From: Peromyscus leucopus
Taxonomy: Eukaryota; Chordata; Mammalia; Rodentia; Cricetidae
Assembly (NCBI RefSeq): GCF_004664715.2
Contig: NC_051063.1
Span: 68,461,018-68,525,017, forward strand
Direction: 5' to 3'
DNA length: 64,000 bases
The notes below the pieces were generated by a model, which worked only from the letters and a program-made list of their open reading frames with translations, was not told where the DNA came from and did not search any database. The position numbers and the translations under genes were made by a program. Below are positions 12,141-23,774 of the stretch, piece after piece. The first letter of the stretch is position 1; each line of letters starts with the position of its first letter.

Positions 12141-12420
12141 GGAAAAAGAGAAGCCAACAGAAGCCGTGATTCAAATTGTAAGAGACAATGAGCAGAGGCT
12201 CAGAATTTGCTGGAACACTGTTCAAAATCATGAACATGGAATTAAGGAAATCGTCTGGTCCTGTTCTCTAATCGGACCTATTATTTCTATTTTCCTATTA
12301 TTTCTATTTCTTGCATTTGCATTTTGTACATAATGGCGCTCTCCTCCGCGCAGGTCAGAAGGCAGACAGGCCAGATGTAAATGAGGCAGAATAATGCTTG
12401 CACCGATTTCATTTCAGCGT
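12141..12420. promoter_or_regulatory. Candidate conserved element with perfect octamer
   Basis: Repeat-free block containing a perfect POU octamer ATTTGCAT (12315-12322), a TAATGGCGC word resembling YY1 sites (about 12331-12339), and the tandem word CCTATTATTTCTATTT twice near 12278-12310. It is flanked by TGAATT/GAATTAAGG sequence. The motifs are seen; activity and conservation are inferred. Confidence 0.45.
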
Positions 12421-14402
12421 GGCTTCTGGCTTTGACATAAGTCCTGGGGCTTCAGGGGTGGGAACAAAGAGCCCTTGTGTCCTGGCTTCCTATCTCTGGG
12501 AAGATCATATTGCTCAGTCTTCACTCTCCTCCATTTTTTTTTTTAAATTAAAAAAAAAAAGTAGGAGAAGAATTACACAGTTCATGCCAGAAAAAAAGTT
12601 TGAAAGCCCTTAAGAATACTCTCCTGCTACAGGGGAGTGGAGTGAGAGTGAAAGATTTAATTTCAGGGCAGTCAATTCACCAGAGGCTTCGCAGAACTCA
12701 CAGGGTTCTGAGACCCTGGGTCCGTTTCTGCCCGGTTTCCCTGTGCTCAATGTTCTGAGCTCACCTGATTTTCTGCCTGGCATTGCTAGGTGACTTGGTT
12801 AGTACATCAGCGGGCAGCTGCTTACTTTCTCTTCTTAAAGCAACCCAGAACAATGGAAGCCAGCATCATTATCCCCTTCCCTCCTTGTTCCTCCCTCCTT
12901 CCCCCAGTCAGGCTCCAAAAATGATCTGAGCTGGATGTGAACAGTGTCTACAAGTACGCAGCATGCCTTTTAACTTGAAGAGTACAACTTCACAAAAGTT
13001 ATTCTGAAGGAAATATTAACAATGGAGATACACGTGGCCTTTAGCTTAACTTGCCAAGGAGAAGGACCAAGGTCTTTGGGGGAAGGTTATAACTCAGAAA
13101 AGTGGTACTGGGGCAGCCTTCCAGACCATGCTGTCTCGTGGCTGCCCAAGGGCCCTGGAGCCCTGTGCTGGCTTGCCGGCCCCCAGCATCTGCATGTGGG
13201 CTTCCCTCCTGTGCATTACAAGCTGGAGCATCTGAGGTTTCCCCACAGCCCAGTGTCAGGGCCCAGCTGAGCAGCGGTCACAGCTGCTGCTCACCAAAAC
13301 TCTAACAGCCAAAGGTAGGGGGTCTTGGAGGGGCGCCAGGAACTGCCTGAGAGGTCAGAGGAAGGGGGAGGCTGTGGAGCTGGAAGGGGGAGAGAGCGGA
13401 AGGAGGCTGTAATGGGATGGCAGGATGCCCAGGATTCATGGGGCATAAAGATGGGGAGGGGAGTGGGGGCAGTGAAGGATTGTGGGGAGGCAGCACTAGG
13501 CTGCAGAAACACAGAAAAAACTGGGAGTTGTCAAAAGAGCGGCCCAGAAAATCAGGTCAGATGGGGTGGCCTTGGCATCAGAATACACCGTTCAACCTGG
13601 CTGTTGAGTATCACCGAATATCCAACAAGGTGCCTTAAATAATAATACATTAGGAAAATGTTGATTGGGTCTCAAGGCACAAAGACAAACGTCACCGTAA
13701 TTCTCAGTCTCAGTCTGTGAAAATGTACGAATTCAGCACACTAGGCTAACCGGGATAGAAATCCTGAACAAAACCCCATGTGGTATGTCTTAACAGGAAC
13801 TGTTTGCGGTTCTGACTTGCGTGCCTCCTTGTAGACCCAGCTACTTCTGGTCTTCACGATGGGATTCAAGTCTCTACTCCTCTGTTTCTGTTAGGACCAA
13901 CTTTTCCCCTAACCATGTATGGTGGGACTAGTTCAGAAGAAACCTGAAATTTGCTCTGTTTGCTGGGCAAAAGGGACAGAAGCCCAAGAGGCCACCTAAG
14001 CAAGATGCAGGCGGCACAAGGGACAGAGGACAAAATGGGAGAGCAGGGAAGGTGGCCACTAGAGGTGTCGTGGGGGCGGGGGAGTGCCCAAGAACATTTC
14101 AGTCCAACATCAGGACAGGAGAGATGTCCTCCTAACGGGCACCACCACACTATGTTTTGTTTTGTTTTGTGGTTTCCACTCCTGTTTACTGCCTTCTACA
14201 AACACTTGGCATCTTCCTCGGTCACAGAAGCACCTTAGTGGATGAGACTGCTGTCTGGCTTGCTCACTGATGGAGCTCAGCGCCTGAAACAAAGCCTGTC
14301 AAATGGGAAGCACTCTGCAAATGAACCCTTAGACACCTATGCCATAAATTAAAGAAGTGAAATCTGTAGGGCTCTGGGGAAACTAAAATATGGCACCATT
14401 TT

Positions 14403-14404
<2 letters not shown>
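12421..14404. other. Unassigned unique DNA
   Basis: About 2 kb with several overlapping short frames (13022-13640) in GC- and purine-rich sequence, none protein-like. No complete repeat is identified. Low-complexity purine stretches occur near 13330-13490. Confidence 0.35.

Positions 14405-14450
<46 letters not shown>
14405..14450. repeat. (AC)23 microsatellite
   Basis: Pure AC dinucleotide run of 46 bases. It produces an artefactual cysteine/valine-rich minus-strand frame. Confidence 0.98.
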
Positions 14451-14452
<2 letters not shown>

Positions 14453-15000
14453 CAAGCGTTCATAAATGGTTCTATCCACCCAGAAATGCCAGGTGACAAC
14501 CCAAGGTAACTCAGGAAATTTGAGCTGGTCAAGTTTATTGCATGTCACCAGTACAAAGTCCCTTTGGGGACTGAGAGAATTAGCAAACAAATTCCACAAA
14601 CTGATGGCAGTTATTTTTAGCGAGGTAGTAGGAAATGAGAGCCGAAAGGAGAAATGGCAAGAATGGATGTGAAAGTGAATTCTTTTTTTTTTTAACTTGA
14701 AAAGAAGATTGATCCTGATTTTTGCCATCTGGGAGCTAACCTAAATCCCTAGGAAAATAAGGCTCCTTCAAGCCGAGGCAAAAATTAAAGAGACACAGCA
14801 ATCCATACACATTAATAGTCCCATAAAGCCTACAGAGAGACTCACTGCTATCCAGCTTTTGTGGCTGGTGGTGGACATTCTTCTTGCAAAGGAATGCAGT
14901 AAATATATTTACATCATTTATGAACATGTCTTGATTGCAGTTAAACAATTGATGGGAGCTAATCCCATTTGGTTTGTATTTAAAAAAAAAAAAAAAAAAA
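14451..15000. promoter_or_regulatory. Candidate conserved noncoding block
   Basis: Apart from poly-T (14683-14692) and poly-A (14982-15001) runs, this is repeat-free with motifs such as AACAATTGATGGGAGCTAATCCC near 14943-14965 (SOX-like and homeodomain-like cores). It resembles the other candidate regulatory blocks. Confidence 0.35.
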
Positions 15001-15321
15001 AGGTTGTTCTGAGCCTAAAAACATATCTGAGTCATGACAAATTGGATTTACTGATTTGGGGAAAGATAGCCTATAGGGATGGGAATGGATGAAAAATACA
15101 TGGGCAGCTGGGATATTAAAGTGGGTAAATGATTTAAACCAGCTTTGGAAGTAGTTTGTTAAAAGTGAGTGGCAGTGGGAATTTCCCACCCATGGTGGTC
15201 AGAAGTGCCCCTTCCTTGCCCCACAGTGTGGTTGGGGCAGTGACACTGCCCACCTCTTCCCACTGTATCTCTGTGTCTCCTCTATCTCTACCCCCATCAG
15301 TCTCAGCCTTAGATCTTAAGT

Positions 15322-15323
<2 letters not shown>

Positions 15324-15370
<47 letters not shown>
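15324..15370. repeat. (GT)23 microsatellite
   Basis: Pure GT dinucleotide run of about 47 bases. Confidence 0.98.
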
Positions 15371-15371
<1 letters not shown>

Positions 15372-15490
15372 CTAATGAACTTTTAGGCTCTGCCTCCAGG
15401 TGCCCAGAGCCCTCAGTGGCCAAGCAGAAAGGAGAGAAGCATTTTCACGAAAGGCTGTAGAGAAGAGAAGCCATACACAGGAAGTATAGC

Positions 15491-15862
15491 TGTGATGGTT
15501 AACCTTGCCTGTCAAATTTGGTTGAGTGTAGAATCTCCTAGGAGACATGCTTCTATGAGTGTGTAAGAAGACTTCCAAAGAGGAATAACTGGAGATAAAG
15601 AACTGGACTCTGAACATGGGTAGCACCATCCCTTGTACTGGGTACAGAGGCTATAAAAAAGAGCCTGCTGAGCACCAACATTTTGCACTCTGATTTCTGG
15701 TCTGGTGAGATATGAGCAAGCCACCTCAATATATGACTGCCACAGCCTCAGTTGGCCCCCACATGCTTTCCCTGCCATTCTGAACTCAAGACAAGCTAAG
15801 CCCTTCCTCCTTTAAGTTGCTTCTAGTCAGGTATTTCGTCACAGCAATAAGAGAAATAATGA
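15491..15862 (+). mobile_element. Rodent high-copy repeat, family A (sense copy)
   Basis: The copy begins TGTGATGGTTAACCTTG, continues with a CCTAGGAGACA block and a GGTAGCACCATCCC block, and ends with TAAGTTGCTTCTAGTCAGGTATTT and CACAGCAATAAGAGAAATAATGAC. I recognise this as a very common rodent dispersed repeat but am unsure of its formal name. The copies at 23775-24175 and 29315-29676 share the same order of blocks, and 33455-34125 carries the reverse complement. Confidence 0.7.
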
Positions 15863-17832
15863 CTCCAAAGGCTCCTAGCATTCATACAATGGCCAACAGA
15901 CTACAGGTATGTAGAGACCCAAGAAAGGGTGCTCACTGCTGAAGTACTTATCCTGACTCTTGGCTGAGAAATAAAAGCAAACTAAGCTCCCCATCCCCTA
16001 GCCTCAGCTCTTCCCACTAAACATGCCACTTTCCTTCCACCAGAATGGGTCAGGGTTGACCTAGCCTGGTCTCATAGGATGTATCTGGAGAACAAGTCCT
16101 CATCCATCACTTATTTTTAGCTCACTTGGCAAGTTCCCTGCTGCCAGTGGTATAGAGGTGACCTGTTCTTTATTTCTGCTGCTGTGGAACAGCCTAAGAA
16201 AAGGGGAGAAACTATTTTTTTATACCTATTATCAGATTCTACAATCTGCACACCTTTCATCTGGTTCAATATTTGATGATACACATGTTTAAGACTTCTG
16301 ACTCCATGTCATGACAGGGATGGTCTGAAGTTGTGAAGACTACACAGCCACTTGTTTCTGACAAATCTGGTTGACCAGTTGGACCCACGAGACAGCAGTG
16401 TCAAGAATCTTTGTGAGTCCTAGGTTCAGTATCTATCACTGAGACTCCCTGACCCATTCAGCCTGAGCCTGTACTCTACCTACTTAATAGCTTCCCTTCC
16501 TTACAACCCAGCATTTGATAAGTTTAATAAGGCTGAATATAGGAGATAATAAAAATAACAAGGCTGGCCACAACAGACATGGAAGCAAGAGTAACCATGG
16601 AAGCCATGTGTTGGGTCTTCAGAGATATCCAAAGGCTTCCACTGGATCCCATGGCTTTCTTCCTAGTATAGGACCTAGAGCCTGCTTCCACATCACAAGA
16701 GTGGAGCTCAGAAAGAGGGGTTCCAGGAGACCCAGTGGTGCAAGTTTCCCTATCTTCCTCTTTTCCATGCCTCCCCTTCCCATGTTTTGCATGTCTTGGC
16801 TTTGTCTATCATGAACTTTAAAATGCATTGTTTTATTGGTTGTAAATCACCTCTCAGTGACCTTCACCCCTCCACACTTGGGAGCTGACCCAGGATGGCT
16901 TTGGAATCCCAGCATTGGCATCTGGGCACATGATGTGGGCTCTATGTGCCTTGGGCCCTCTGGATTTCCCAGGTATGCCTGCTCTGGTTTTGTTAAGTAC
17001 CATGCTCACTTAGGCTGGCCTTTGCCACAGCTAAGCAAGAAGAGCACATGGTCAGTCTATGAGCCGTGGAGGAGAGCTTCTCCCCGAACCCTGGGCAAAT
17101 GGCTTAGCAGAGAAAAGATAGCCCTGCTTCCTTAGAAAGGGGTTGTTGGGTCAGGCCCTGAAATATTGATCTTGCTTTCCGCTCAGTGTCCATAAACAAA
17201 AACATCCTGGGATATAGACAAGGTAATAGTTTCTTTATATGTTCTGACAACTCAGCCCTTGCTTTTCCCCAGCTTTCCCACCCCCAGGAAGTACCCTTTG
17301 TAGCTACTGATGCTGTGTAGCCTTTAGAGAGAGGTGGTACTAGTGGAGGCCACAGCACAAAACAAGCGCAGTCAGCACTTCCCTCCCTGGCCCAGGTCCA
17401 CCCCACCCCCAGGCAGTTTCCTGCAGGCTGCCATGAGCCAGACTTTCCATAAACTCTCCTCTCTAAATTACAAAATCAAACATCACATTCAAACAGAAGT
17501 CCCACACTACAGACAGCTCTCTTCGACTACAGATAAAGAGAGAAAAGGCATCGCTGTGCTGGAAGGTCCATGACAAATTCAACATCAGGCCTCATGAAAC
17601 TGGAAGGAAATAGTCTACACTGGCAGGGTGACCAGCCCCTGAGTGTGTGGGTGACCTGGGGCAGAGAGGTCAGGCTCAGATAAAGTAAAAAGATAAAAGG
17701 TTTGTTGAAGAGACTGGGACCATGAAGGAGGAACTGATAAACCAGTGGGCCTTCAAACAAACAAACAAACAAACAAATAAACAAACACTACATTAGAGGA
17801 GTAAAAGACACATATTAAAATACATATTTAAG
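15863..17832. other. Unassigned noncoding DNA
   Basis: Probably partly old repeats: the segment 16160-16500 resembles family-B material by its opening words but is too diverged for a firm call. A (CAAA)n tract lies at 17755-17787. No open frame shows coding character. Confidence 0.35.
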
Positions 17833-18041
17833 AGATTGGAGAGATGGCTCAGTGGCCACAGCAATAGCCACTCTTCCAAAAGGACTGGAGTTTAATTCCC
17901 TGTACCCACACGGCTGCTCACAACCATCGGTAACTCGAGTTCCAGGGGATCTGACGCCCTCTTTTGGCCTTCTCGGGCACACAGACATACAACGCAGGCA
18001 AAATACCTACAAATATATGATAAAGCATAATATAAAATATA
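17833..18041 (+). mobile_element. B2 SINE
   Basis: The tRNA-related head reads GGAGAGATGGCTCAGTGG (box A region), with a degenerate box B near AGTTTAATTCCC. Next come the diagnostic GCTCACAACCATC, GAGTTCCAGGGGATCTGACG and CCTCTTTTGGCC blocks. An A-rich tail with AATATAAAATATAA follows. This is a diverged but complete muroid B2 insertion. Confidence 0.93.
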
Positions 18042-18078
18042 ACAGATAATTTTTAAATGTATTTAAAATGTAAGACTC

Positions 18079-18350
18079 GGGCTGGTGGGTGGCTCAGTAA
18101 TTAAACCCTTGCCATGCAAATACAAGGAACAGTTTTGATCTCTGGAACCCAGGTAGCCCAGGTGGGAGTGATAGCCCACCTCAGGAGCTAGAGATGGGGC
18201 ATGCCCAAGGTGAGCAGACTTGCCATAATCTAGGAGTGAGAGACCCTCAGTGAATACAGCGGCAGTGCAGTGGAGAAGATTCCTAGCATCAACTCTGGCC
18301 TCCACAATGCTTGCATCTACCTGCACACACATGTAAACAAGCATGCATGC
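18079..18350 (+). mobile_element. B4-family SINE (diverged)
   Basis: The head GGGCTGGTGGGTGGCTCAGTAATTAA is tRNA/ID-like. The tail carries GAGAGACCCTCAGTG and a CATCAACTCTGGCCTCCACA block leading to a CACACACATG end, as in B4/RSINE1 elements (an ID-like head joined to a B1-like body). It lies directly after the B2 in the same orientation. Confidence 0.75.
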
Positions 18351-20064
18351 ATACTTATACTTGGGGATACTGAGTGAGGCAGGGAGATTACAAGTTCCAA
18401 AGATAGTCTGGACCTTGTAATTGGCTATCTCTCAAGGTAATGCCTCAAAAATTAATTGATTCATTAATTGAAACATAGCTGCTTTTCTAATCTGAAGAAA
18501 TAAAAAGGGAGCTAAGTTGGAGAATTGGCTAGAATGTGCTTTCTTTGGACAATATGAATTCTTTCCCAAGACTAGGCACTAATTCAGTTTTATCGACAAA
18601 GAGGGAACACACGGAAGTAACTCTCATACCCCCAGGCCCAGTTGACCTATGGTGGAGAAGGTAGAGCATGCTGCTGGGGATGGGCCATGCTGAGGGGTGC
18701 AGGACAGACAACTGGCCTCATCCCCACTCCATTCTCTTGCTCCCCTTCACTCATCCATTCATCCAGATGCATTTACTCTCTTTTTCATTATTTCTCTTTT
18801 CTCAAGCTAGAATCAAGCCTTATCTCTTGACTGTTCCCAAAAAGGTGCATCTTCTTCCCCACCCCCATAATTATCTGGTTCACTTGCAGAATATCAGGCC
18901 ATACTCATCCTCAGGCTGTCTTCCCTGAGGGCAGTCATCTGCCCAGGAGCCTGTGCAGCCTCTCACAGCATCCTGGGTCCCACCTAGTAGCAGCAGATAC
19001 TTGCAGTGTTCCATTCCTAACCATAAAAAGCTCTTCCAGGCATGGGTGCTAAATCCATTCCCACGACTATTACATCAGGAAATCACATCTGTGGAGCTGC
19101 CAATGAGGACCACACTGCACAAGGCATATTCTGTTCCTCCCTACGAAAGGCCATTCACATAGAGGCCCTTGAGGAGGAAACAGGAAATTACATTGCATGG
19201 ATTTATGAACACAGGAGCAAAGAGAAGGATGCTGGGAATAAGTATATAAGCCAGTTAGGCAGCCCTAAGAGATGGGACCTCTGAGCAAAAGAGACAGACT
19301 ATAAGAGGTGAACCAAAGCTGAGAAGTGAGAGAGGCACTTTGTAGAGGGCAGACGCATACCTGAGAGATGGCACAGAAGAATTGTGCAGACAGGGATGGA
19401 CGTAAGGGCTCGGTGAGCACAGCAATGTGGAGATGTGGACACATGTAGTCCCAAGTCATCCATAAGGTAAAGAGTGGGCAAAACCTGGACTCTTGAACTT
19501 CGGAACAAGAAATATTCAACTTGAGCAAACTCATACACAGAATGAAGGAAGAGAGATAGAGGAAAGATGGGAAATTACAATAGAGCCTTCCAAAGACAGA
19601 ATCATCCTGTGGGATGCTGCTAACTGCCACTGGGGCCTTCTGGGAAGACATTGCCTCACAGTCGACCTCACGGACAAGCATGAGCCTTGTGCTGGAGACA
19701 ACAGAGTAGGATCTGGCTAAGACAAGTGATCTTGTTGACTCCTGGCATCTTATTTTCCTAAACTTCAGTGTCTTCATCTTCAGTCTTTGCTGGGAGTCCT
19801 GCTCAGCTTGTGTACTAAGAGGGGGTCATTGTACTAGAAGTAGAGGGACTTCACGCTGAGGAGAAAGAAGGGGCCTTAGCACTTGCTGATGGCTTAGCCA
19901 AATGTACCAAAAGAGTGGGGGCACTTCAGTGAGGAAGCGGGAGGCATAGCTGTGGCATGTTCTTCCATGGTGTCAACCAGAGTGGCATTGCTAATCTATG
20001 TGTTAGCCTAAGAGATGCCTCGGAGTTGGCCATCCCAAAGACTCTAAGAATTTGCAAAACAAAA
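18351..20064. other. Unassigned noncoding DNA
   Basis: No complete repeat or gene recognised. A 170-codon minus-strand frame at 19265-19777 has no family resemblance. The part at 18740-18830 holds short ATCCATTCATCC words that could be old L2 or MIR debris. Confidence 0.35.
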
Positions 20065-20091
20065 CTTACTGCGCGTGCGCGCACGCACACA

Positions 20092-20181
<90 letters not shown>
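20065..20181. repeat. Compound GC/CA/GA microsatellite
   Basis: Alternating purine-pyrimidine sequence (GCGCGTGCGCGCACGCACAC, then CA repeats to about 20122) passes directly into a pure AG run to 20181. The first half is favourable for Z-DNA, the second half is a polypurine strand. Confidence 0.97.
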
Positions 20182-20183
<2 letters not shown>

Positions 20184-21090
20184 CTCAGGGGAAGACTGGG
20201 GTCCACTGCAGGCTGGCCAAACCAACATTTCCTGGCTACTTGGAGACACATCCACCTTAGGGTAGTAGGAGATGAAGGATGCCACCCAACTATGTTCTCT
20301 TCATTGTGACTTAACAATATCACTGTGCAAGGGCAGTGATATTTATCTTGATGTTGCTTGGCAATTGTTTAGTTTAGACAGATGCTCACTCTGTAGCCTA
20401 CACAATCTTATAGTAGTCCTCAGACTCTCATGCACTGTGATTACATGGCTTTGCTATGCCTTGCTGTGTTTATAAGTAGACAAGACATGTAGGTCTCTTT
20501 GACCACCTGGTCTAACTCTCTTTGAGTAGGCAGAAGAAACCTTGGTGCCCAGGGCTAATGTGGGGACTATGAGAAGGATAGGAGGAGGAGTCAGCTTGCT
20601 CTGATGTTCCCCTTGGTTGGCTGACCAACAAGAACCAAATCAAATGAGGTCGGTGCATGAGAGAGCTGTGCAACCCAGACGGACACACTGCAAGAAAGAA
20701 CTGTTGTCTCTTCAGTGTTTGGGTGTATCAGCAGTACCGTGTTCGGGTTTCTTGGTTATTTCTATGTATAACAGAGATCACTGTTGTGCCCCCAAAGGGA
20801 AGGCCGGCCCATCTCTGACCTCTGTATCAAGATTCCCAAAAAGGATATAGACAGTAAAACTCTCTGAAAACAAACTTGACAATTTACATAGAGATTCAAT
20901 GTTTGGAATATAAAATCTGAATGCTAGACTAAAGCCTTCCCTGGCAACTCTGGTCCAACCCAATCAAAACCTTAGGTTTCTTGAGGTTGAACATCGGGCC
21001 CCAGCACCACCCATTCTGTGAAGCATCAGAGGACTGACATCACCCCCAGTGCATGCACGGTAAGTCGGGAGCACACAGAACAAGAGAACA
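20182..21090. other. Unassigned DNA with possible antisense B1 fragment
   Basis: The part at 20375-20470 (CTCACTCTGTAGCCTACACAAT...GTGATTACATGGC) looks like a strongly diverged minus-strand B1. The rest shows nothing recognisable. Confidence 0.35.
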
Positions 21091-21356
21091 GGGCTGAGGA
21101 GGCAGTTCAGTTGGTAAAGTGGTGGACCGACCGCAAGCATGAGGTACTGAGTTCTACCCTTGTCCGCCAGAGTCCATGGCATTTCCTTGCGATCCCAGTG
21201 GTGGTGAAATGAAGACAGGAAGACCCGGGGCTCACTGGCCAACTAGACTAGCCAAATCTAGGGAGCACTGAGAGATCTTATCTCAAAAACAAAGTGGAGA
21301 GTGACTTAAGAAGACACTTGAAGCTGACCACTGGTTTCCACATACACACAAAACAT
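21091..21356 (+). mobile_element. B4 SINE (B4A/RSINE1 type)
   Basis: The head GGGCTGAGGAGGCAGTTCAGTTGG is followed by GATCCCAGTGG and GGCTCACTGGCCAACTAGACTAGCC. The body ends with AAGTGGAGAGTGACTTAAGAAGACAC and CTGGTTTCCACATACACAC. The order matches B4 SINEs. The long purine tract that follows immediately (21361-21511) is probably its expanded tail. Confidence 0.85.
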
Positions 21357-21360
21357 ACAC

Positions 21361-21511
21361 AAAGGAGGAGGAGGAGGAGGAGGAGGAGGAGGAGGAGGAG
21401 GAGGAGGAGGAGGAGGAGGAAGAAGAAGAAGAAGAAGAAGAAGAAGAAGAAGAAGAAGAAGAAGAAGAAGAAGAAGAAGAAGAAAAGAAGAAGAAGAAGA
21501 AGAAGAAGAAA
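21361..21511. repeat. 151-bp pure polypurine (GGA)n-(GAA)n tract
   Basis: The plus strand is purine-only from 21361 to 21511: (GGA)n to about 21420, then (GAA)n with one A-insertion near 21484. It can form intramolecular triplex (H-DNA). It also creates artefactual poly-R/K/S/L frames. It lies at the 3' end of a B4 SINE. Confidence 0.98.
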
Positions 21512-22024
21512 TAGCAGCTTAGGGTTGGGGCCAAGTTTGAAGACAGAAACCAAAAGGAATCATGCAATCTCTTAAGAGGAGATAGTCGTGGCAGGTGCCC
21601 CTCCCCACACCACCCCTCTACTCTCTGGTTTGTGTCATGCATAGATAGCAAAAGCAGCCGGCATCAGTTGTGTGGAGCCTTAAGAGAGCGCTGCACACCC
21701 TCAACACTCCCCAGATGGCTCCAAGCAGTTAGGCTCTCGCCTGTGACTTCCCACCCAGATGAAATCATCTTGTCCGGGACTGCCTCTGCCTGTGTTTTGT
21801 TACTGCTCACATTTGCCTTGAAGAAGTGTGAAGCAGCTAAAAGCATTCCTTTGGAGATGCTATCTTGCCAGCAGAGAACTCCAGAGACCTTGAAGGAGCA
21901 CTGGTGTGTGTGTGTGTGTGTGTGTGTGTTCACACGCCCCCTGCACATACATGTACATACCACACAGGAGGGATCCCTCTCCATCTTTACAGCAAGGTTG
22001 CAGGTAGCTGTGCAACTCCTCAAT
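21512..22024. repeat. Noncoding DNA with (GT)13
   Basis: Mostly unassigned sequence. A GT dinucleotide tract spans 21904-21929. The open frame across it (21632-22084) includes the GT run and is not protein-like. Confidence 0.5.
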
Positions 22025-22330
22025 TTAGCAATGTGGCTTTTTATGGGCCTTGGTCTAAAATGTGTGACCGTGTTGCATTTTTAATTCTGATGATGTTAAC
22101 TGGATTTAGTGGGTGACATTCTCTCGATTCACAGAGCATTTTTATAACGTGCATTAAAAAAGGCCAAAGTTTATTTTACAATCAGCAATAAACAGGAACA
22201 CAAAAATGCAGCCATTGTCACAACGGCCTTTGCACATTCCTTTTGTCCGCAGACTGCATATTATTCTTGTCCGATAAGTGATGGGAAAAACAAAATTAAA
22301 GTCCTAGTCAACATTTGATCATCTTACTTA
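22025..22330. promoter_or_regulatory. Candidate conserved noncoding element
   Basis: A transposon-free block with AT-rich motif clusters: TTTTTAATTCTGATGATGTTAAC, a run with AATCAGCAATAAACAGGAACAC (forkhead-like), and CATTGTCACAACGG followed by CCTTTGCACATTCC (SOX-like words). Among the window's intervals it looks most like a deeply conserved enhancer. Conservation must be tested. Confidence 0.5.
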
Positions 22331-22594
22331 ATAACAACAGATGCTCTGAGGGTGGCATTTTGCAAAGAGCTCTGTCTGCTGCTGGGTATAAAATGGCAGG
22401 ACATTTGGCATCCTCCCCCATCCCACCATTCGAAAAGCCACGGAGTCACATAAATGGCCAATGAGAGGTAGGAAAATTTAGCTCCAGTCTGTATAACACA
22501 GTTCGTTTCCTCCCAGTGACGCAAAGCAGCAGAGGTACCTTTCAAAAGAAGAGTCTGTAAACCAGGGCTGAGTTCTCTGCAGTAGAAGGATCTT

Positions 22595-22596
<2 letters not shown>

Positions 22597-22641
<45 letters not shown>
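22597..22641. repeat. (CT)22 microsatellite
   Basis: Pure CT dinucleotide run of about 45 bases; source of an arginine/glutamate-alternating minus-strand artefact frame. Confidence 0.98.
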
Positions 22642-22643
<2 letters not shown>

Positions 22644-23510
22644 TGAAAAACAGACTTAATAAAGCAGTTTTAATAAAGAAATGCCATTTCCTCCTCCAAG
22701 GTGGTGTCATGACTTGAACATTATTAAACGTGCAAGACACACATCCCTAGGCAGAGCAAGGAGGCTCCCAGCCCTAATAGAAGACCACCTCAGCAACCTA
22801 GGCAGAGTGCCTCACTGGGGAAGCTGGATGCATGGTCACAAGTAATGAGACCCACGAGGATTCAAGGGTTTGAATCCAAACTTTGTGGGTGACTGACATC
22901 CCCAGAGCCCAAGGGGCTGGTCATTTTCTACCTATCTTTAGGAAAGGACCCAAATTTAACCTAGTGACTAGCCCCACTTAGGAGTTTCCTTCTATCAGAG
23001 CTGGGATCTTTCTCTAGGCATCTTCTTATACCTCATCCACGTGCATGAGCCTGGCAGGAATTTGTCCAGACCTCAAATCCCACTTTTGTTCATTTGTAGA
23101 GAATAGGCCCAGACTCTGGATGTGGCCTTCAGCCAGCTTAGCTATTATTCCATAACCATAGTTAGAGCAAGAATCAGAGGCACCATGACCATCAGGACTG
23201 AGCATAAGCCATGCCCAGCAAGGCCTAATTACCTGGTGCAGAGTTCTCCAAGGATCTAATGAAGAGCTCAACCCTTTCACAGTATTGGTCTCTGAATGAT
23301 TGAAAGCTACAGGATCAGGCCCCTGATGGTACTTTGCCCTCAGAGAAATGTCAGAGAGAAAACCCACGTGCTGTGAACAAGGTTCTCCAACTCTGTGACC
23401 ATCCTCCTTGAGTAGAAGCAGAAAGCTCCCTCAGGTGAGCTTTGGTTGTTGAAAGCAGCATTCACCCTTTGTTCCTGGCTATAGGTCCATTTGACATTTG
23501 CATGCAGCAT
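22642..23510. other. Unassigned noncoding DNA
   Basis: No recognisable gene, RNA or complete repeat. The AT-rich start (22641-22740) may be conserved. The rest may be old repeat debris. Confidence 0.35.
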
Positions 23511-23772
23511 TAGTCAGTTTTCCATTATTATGATGAAATATCTGAGATTAGGTGACTTTGGAAAGGAAGGAGGCTTATTTGATGCACAGTTCCAGAGGAT
23601 TAAGGACATCATTTATACCAGTAGCAGCTCAGTTCTGCTGAAGCTCTTGTCTCATGATGGGTGACATCACAGTGTGGAACTTCATGAAAGAGCATGGGTT
23701 ACACAGACAGACAGGAAACTGCACAGGCCCGAGGCTCAGTCTCCCCCCAGGACACATTCCAACCAACCATTG
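23511..23772 (-). mobile_element. Rodent high-copy repeat, family B-like fragment
   Basis: Opens TAGTCAGTTTTCCATTATTATGATGAAATATCTGAG, then GGAGGCTTATTTGATGCACAGTTCCAGAGG, and ends near GGACACATTCCAACCAACCA. The same block order occurs at 51521-51950, 56371-56725 and 63254-63698. I recognise this as a high-copy rodent repeat but not with certainty by name. Strand is assigned by analogy with family A and is tentative. Confidence 0.6.
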
Positions 23773-23774
23773 CT

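Noticed and set aside
19265..19777. 170-codon minus-strand frame
   Set aside because: No recognisable domain. A hydrophobic stretch is present but isolated, and the sequence lacks any gene context.
21278..21651. Poly-serine/leucine/lysine/arginine frames
   Set aside because: They are translations of the (GGA)n/(GAA)n tract only.
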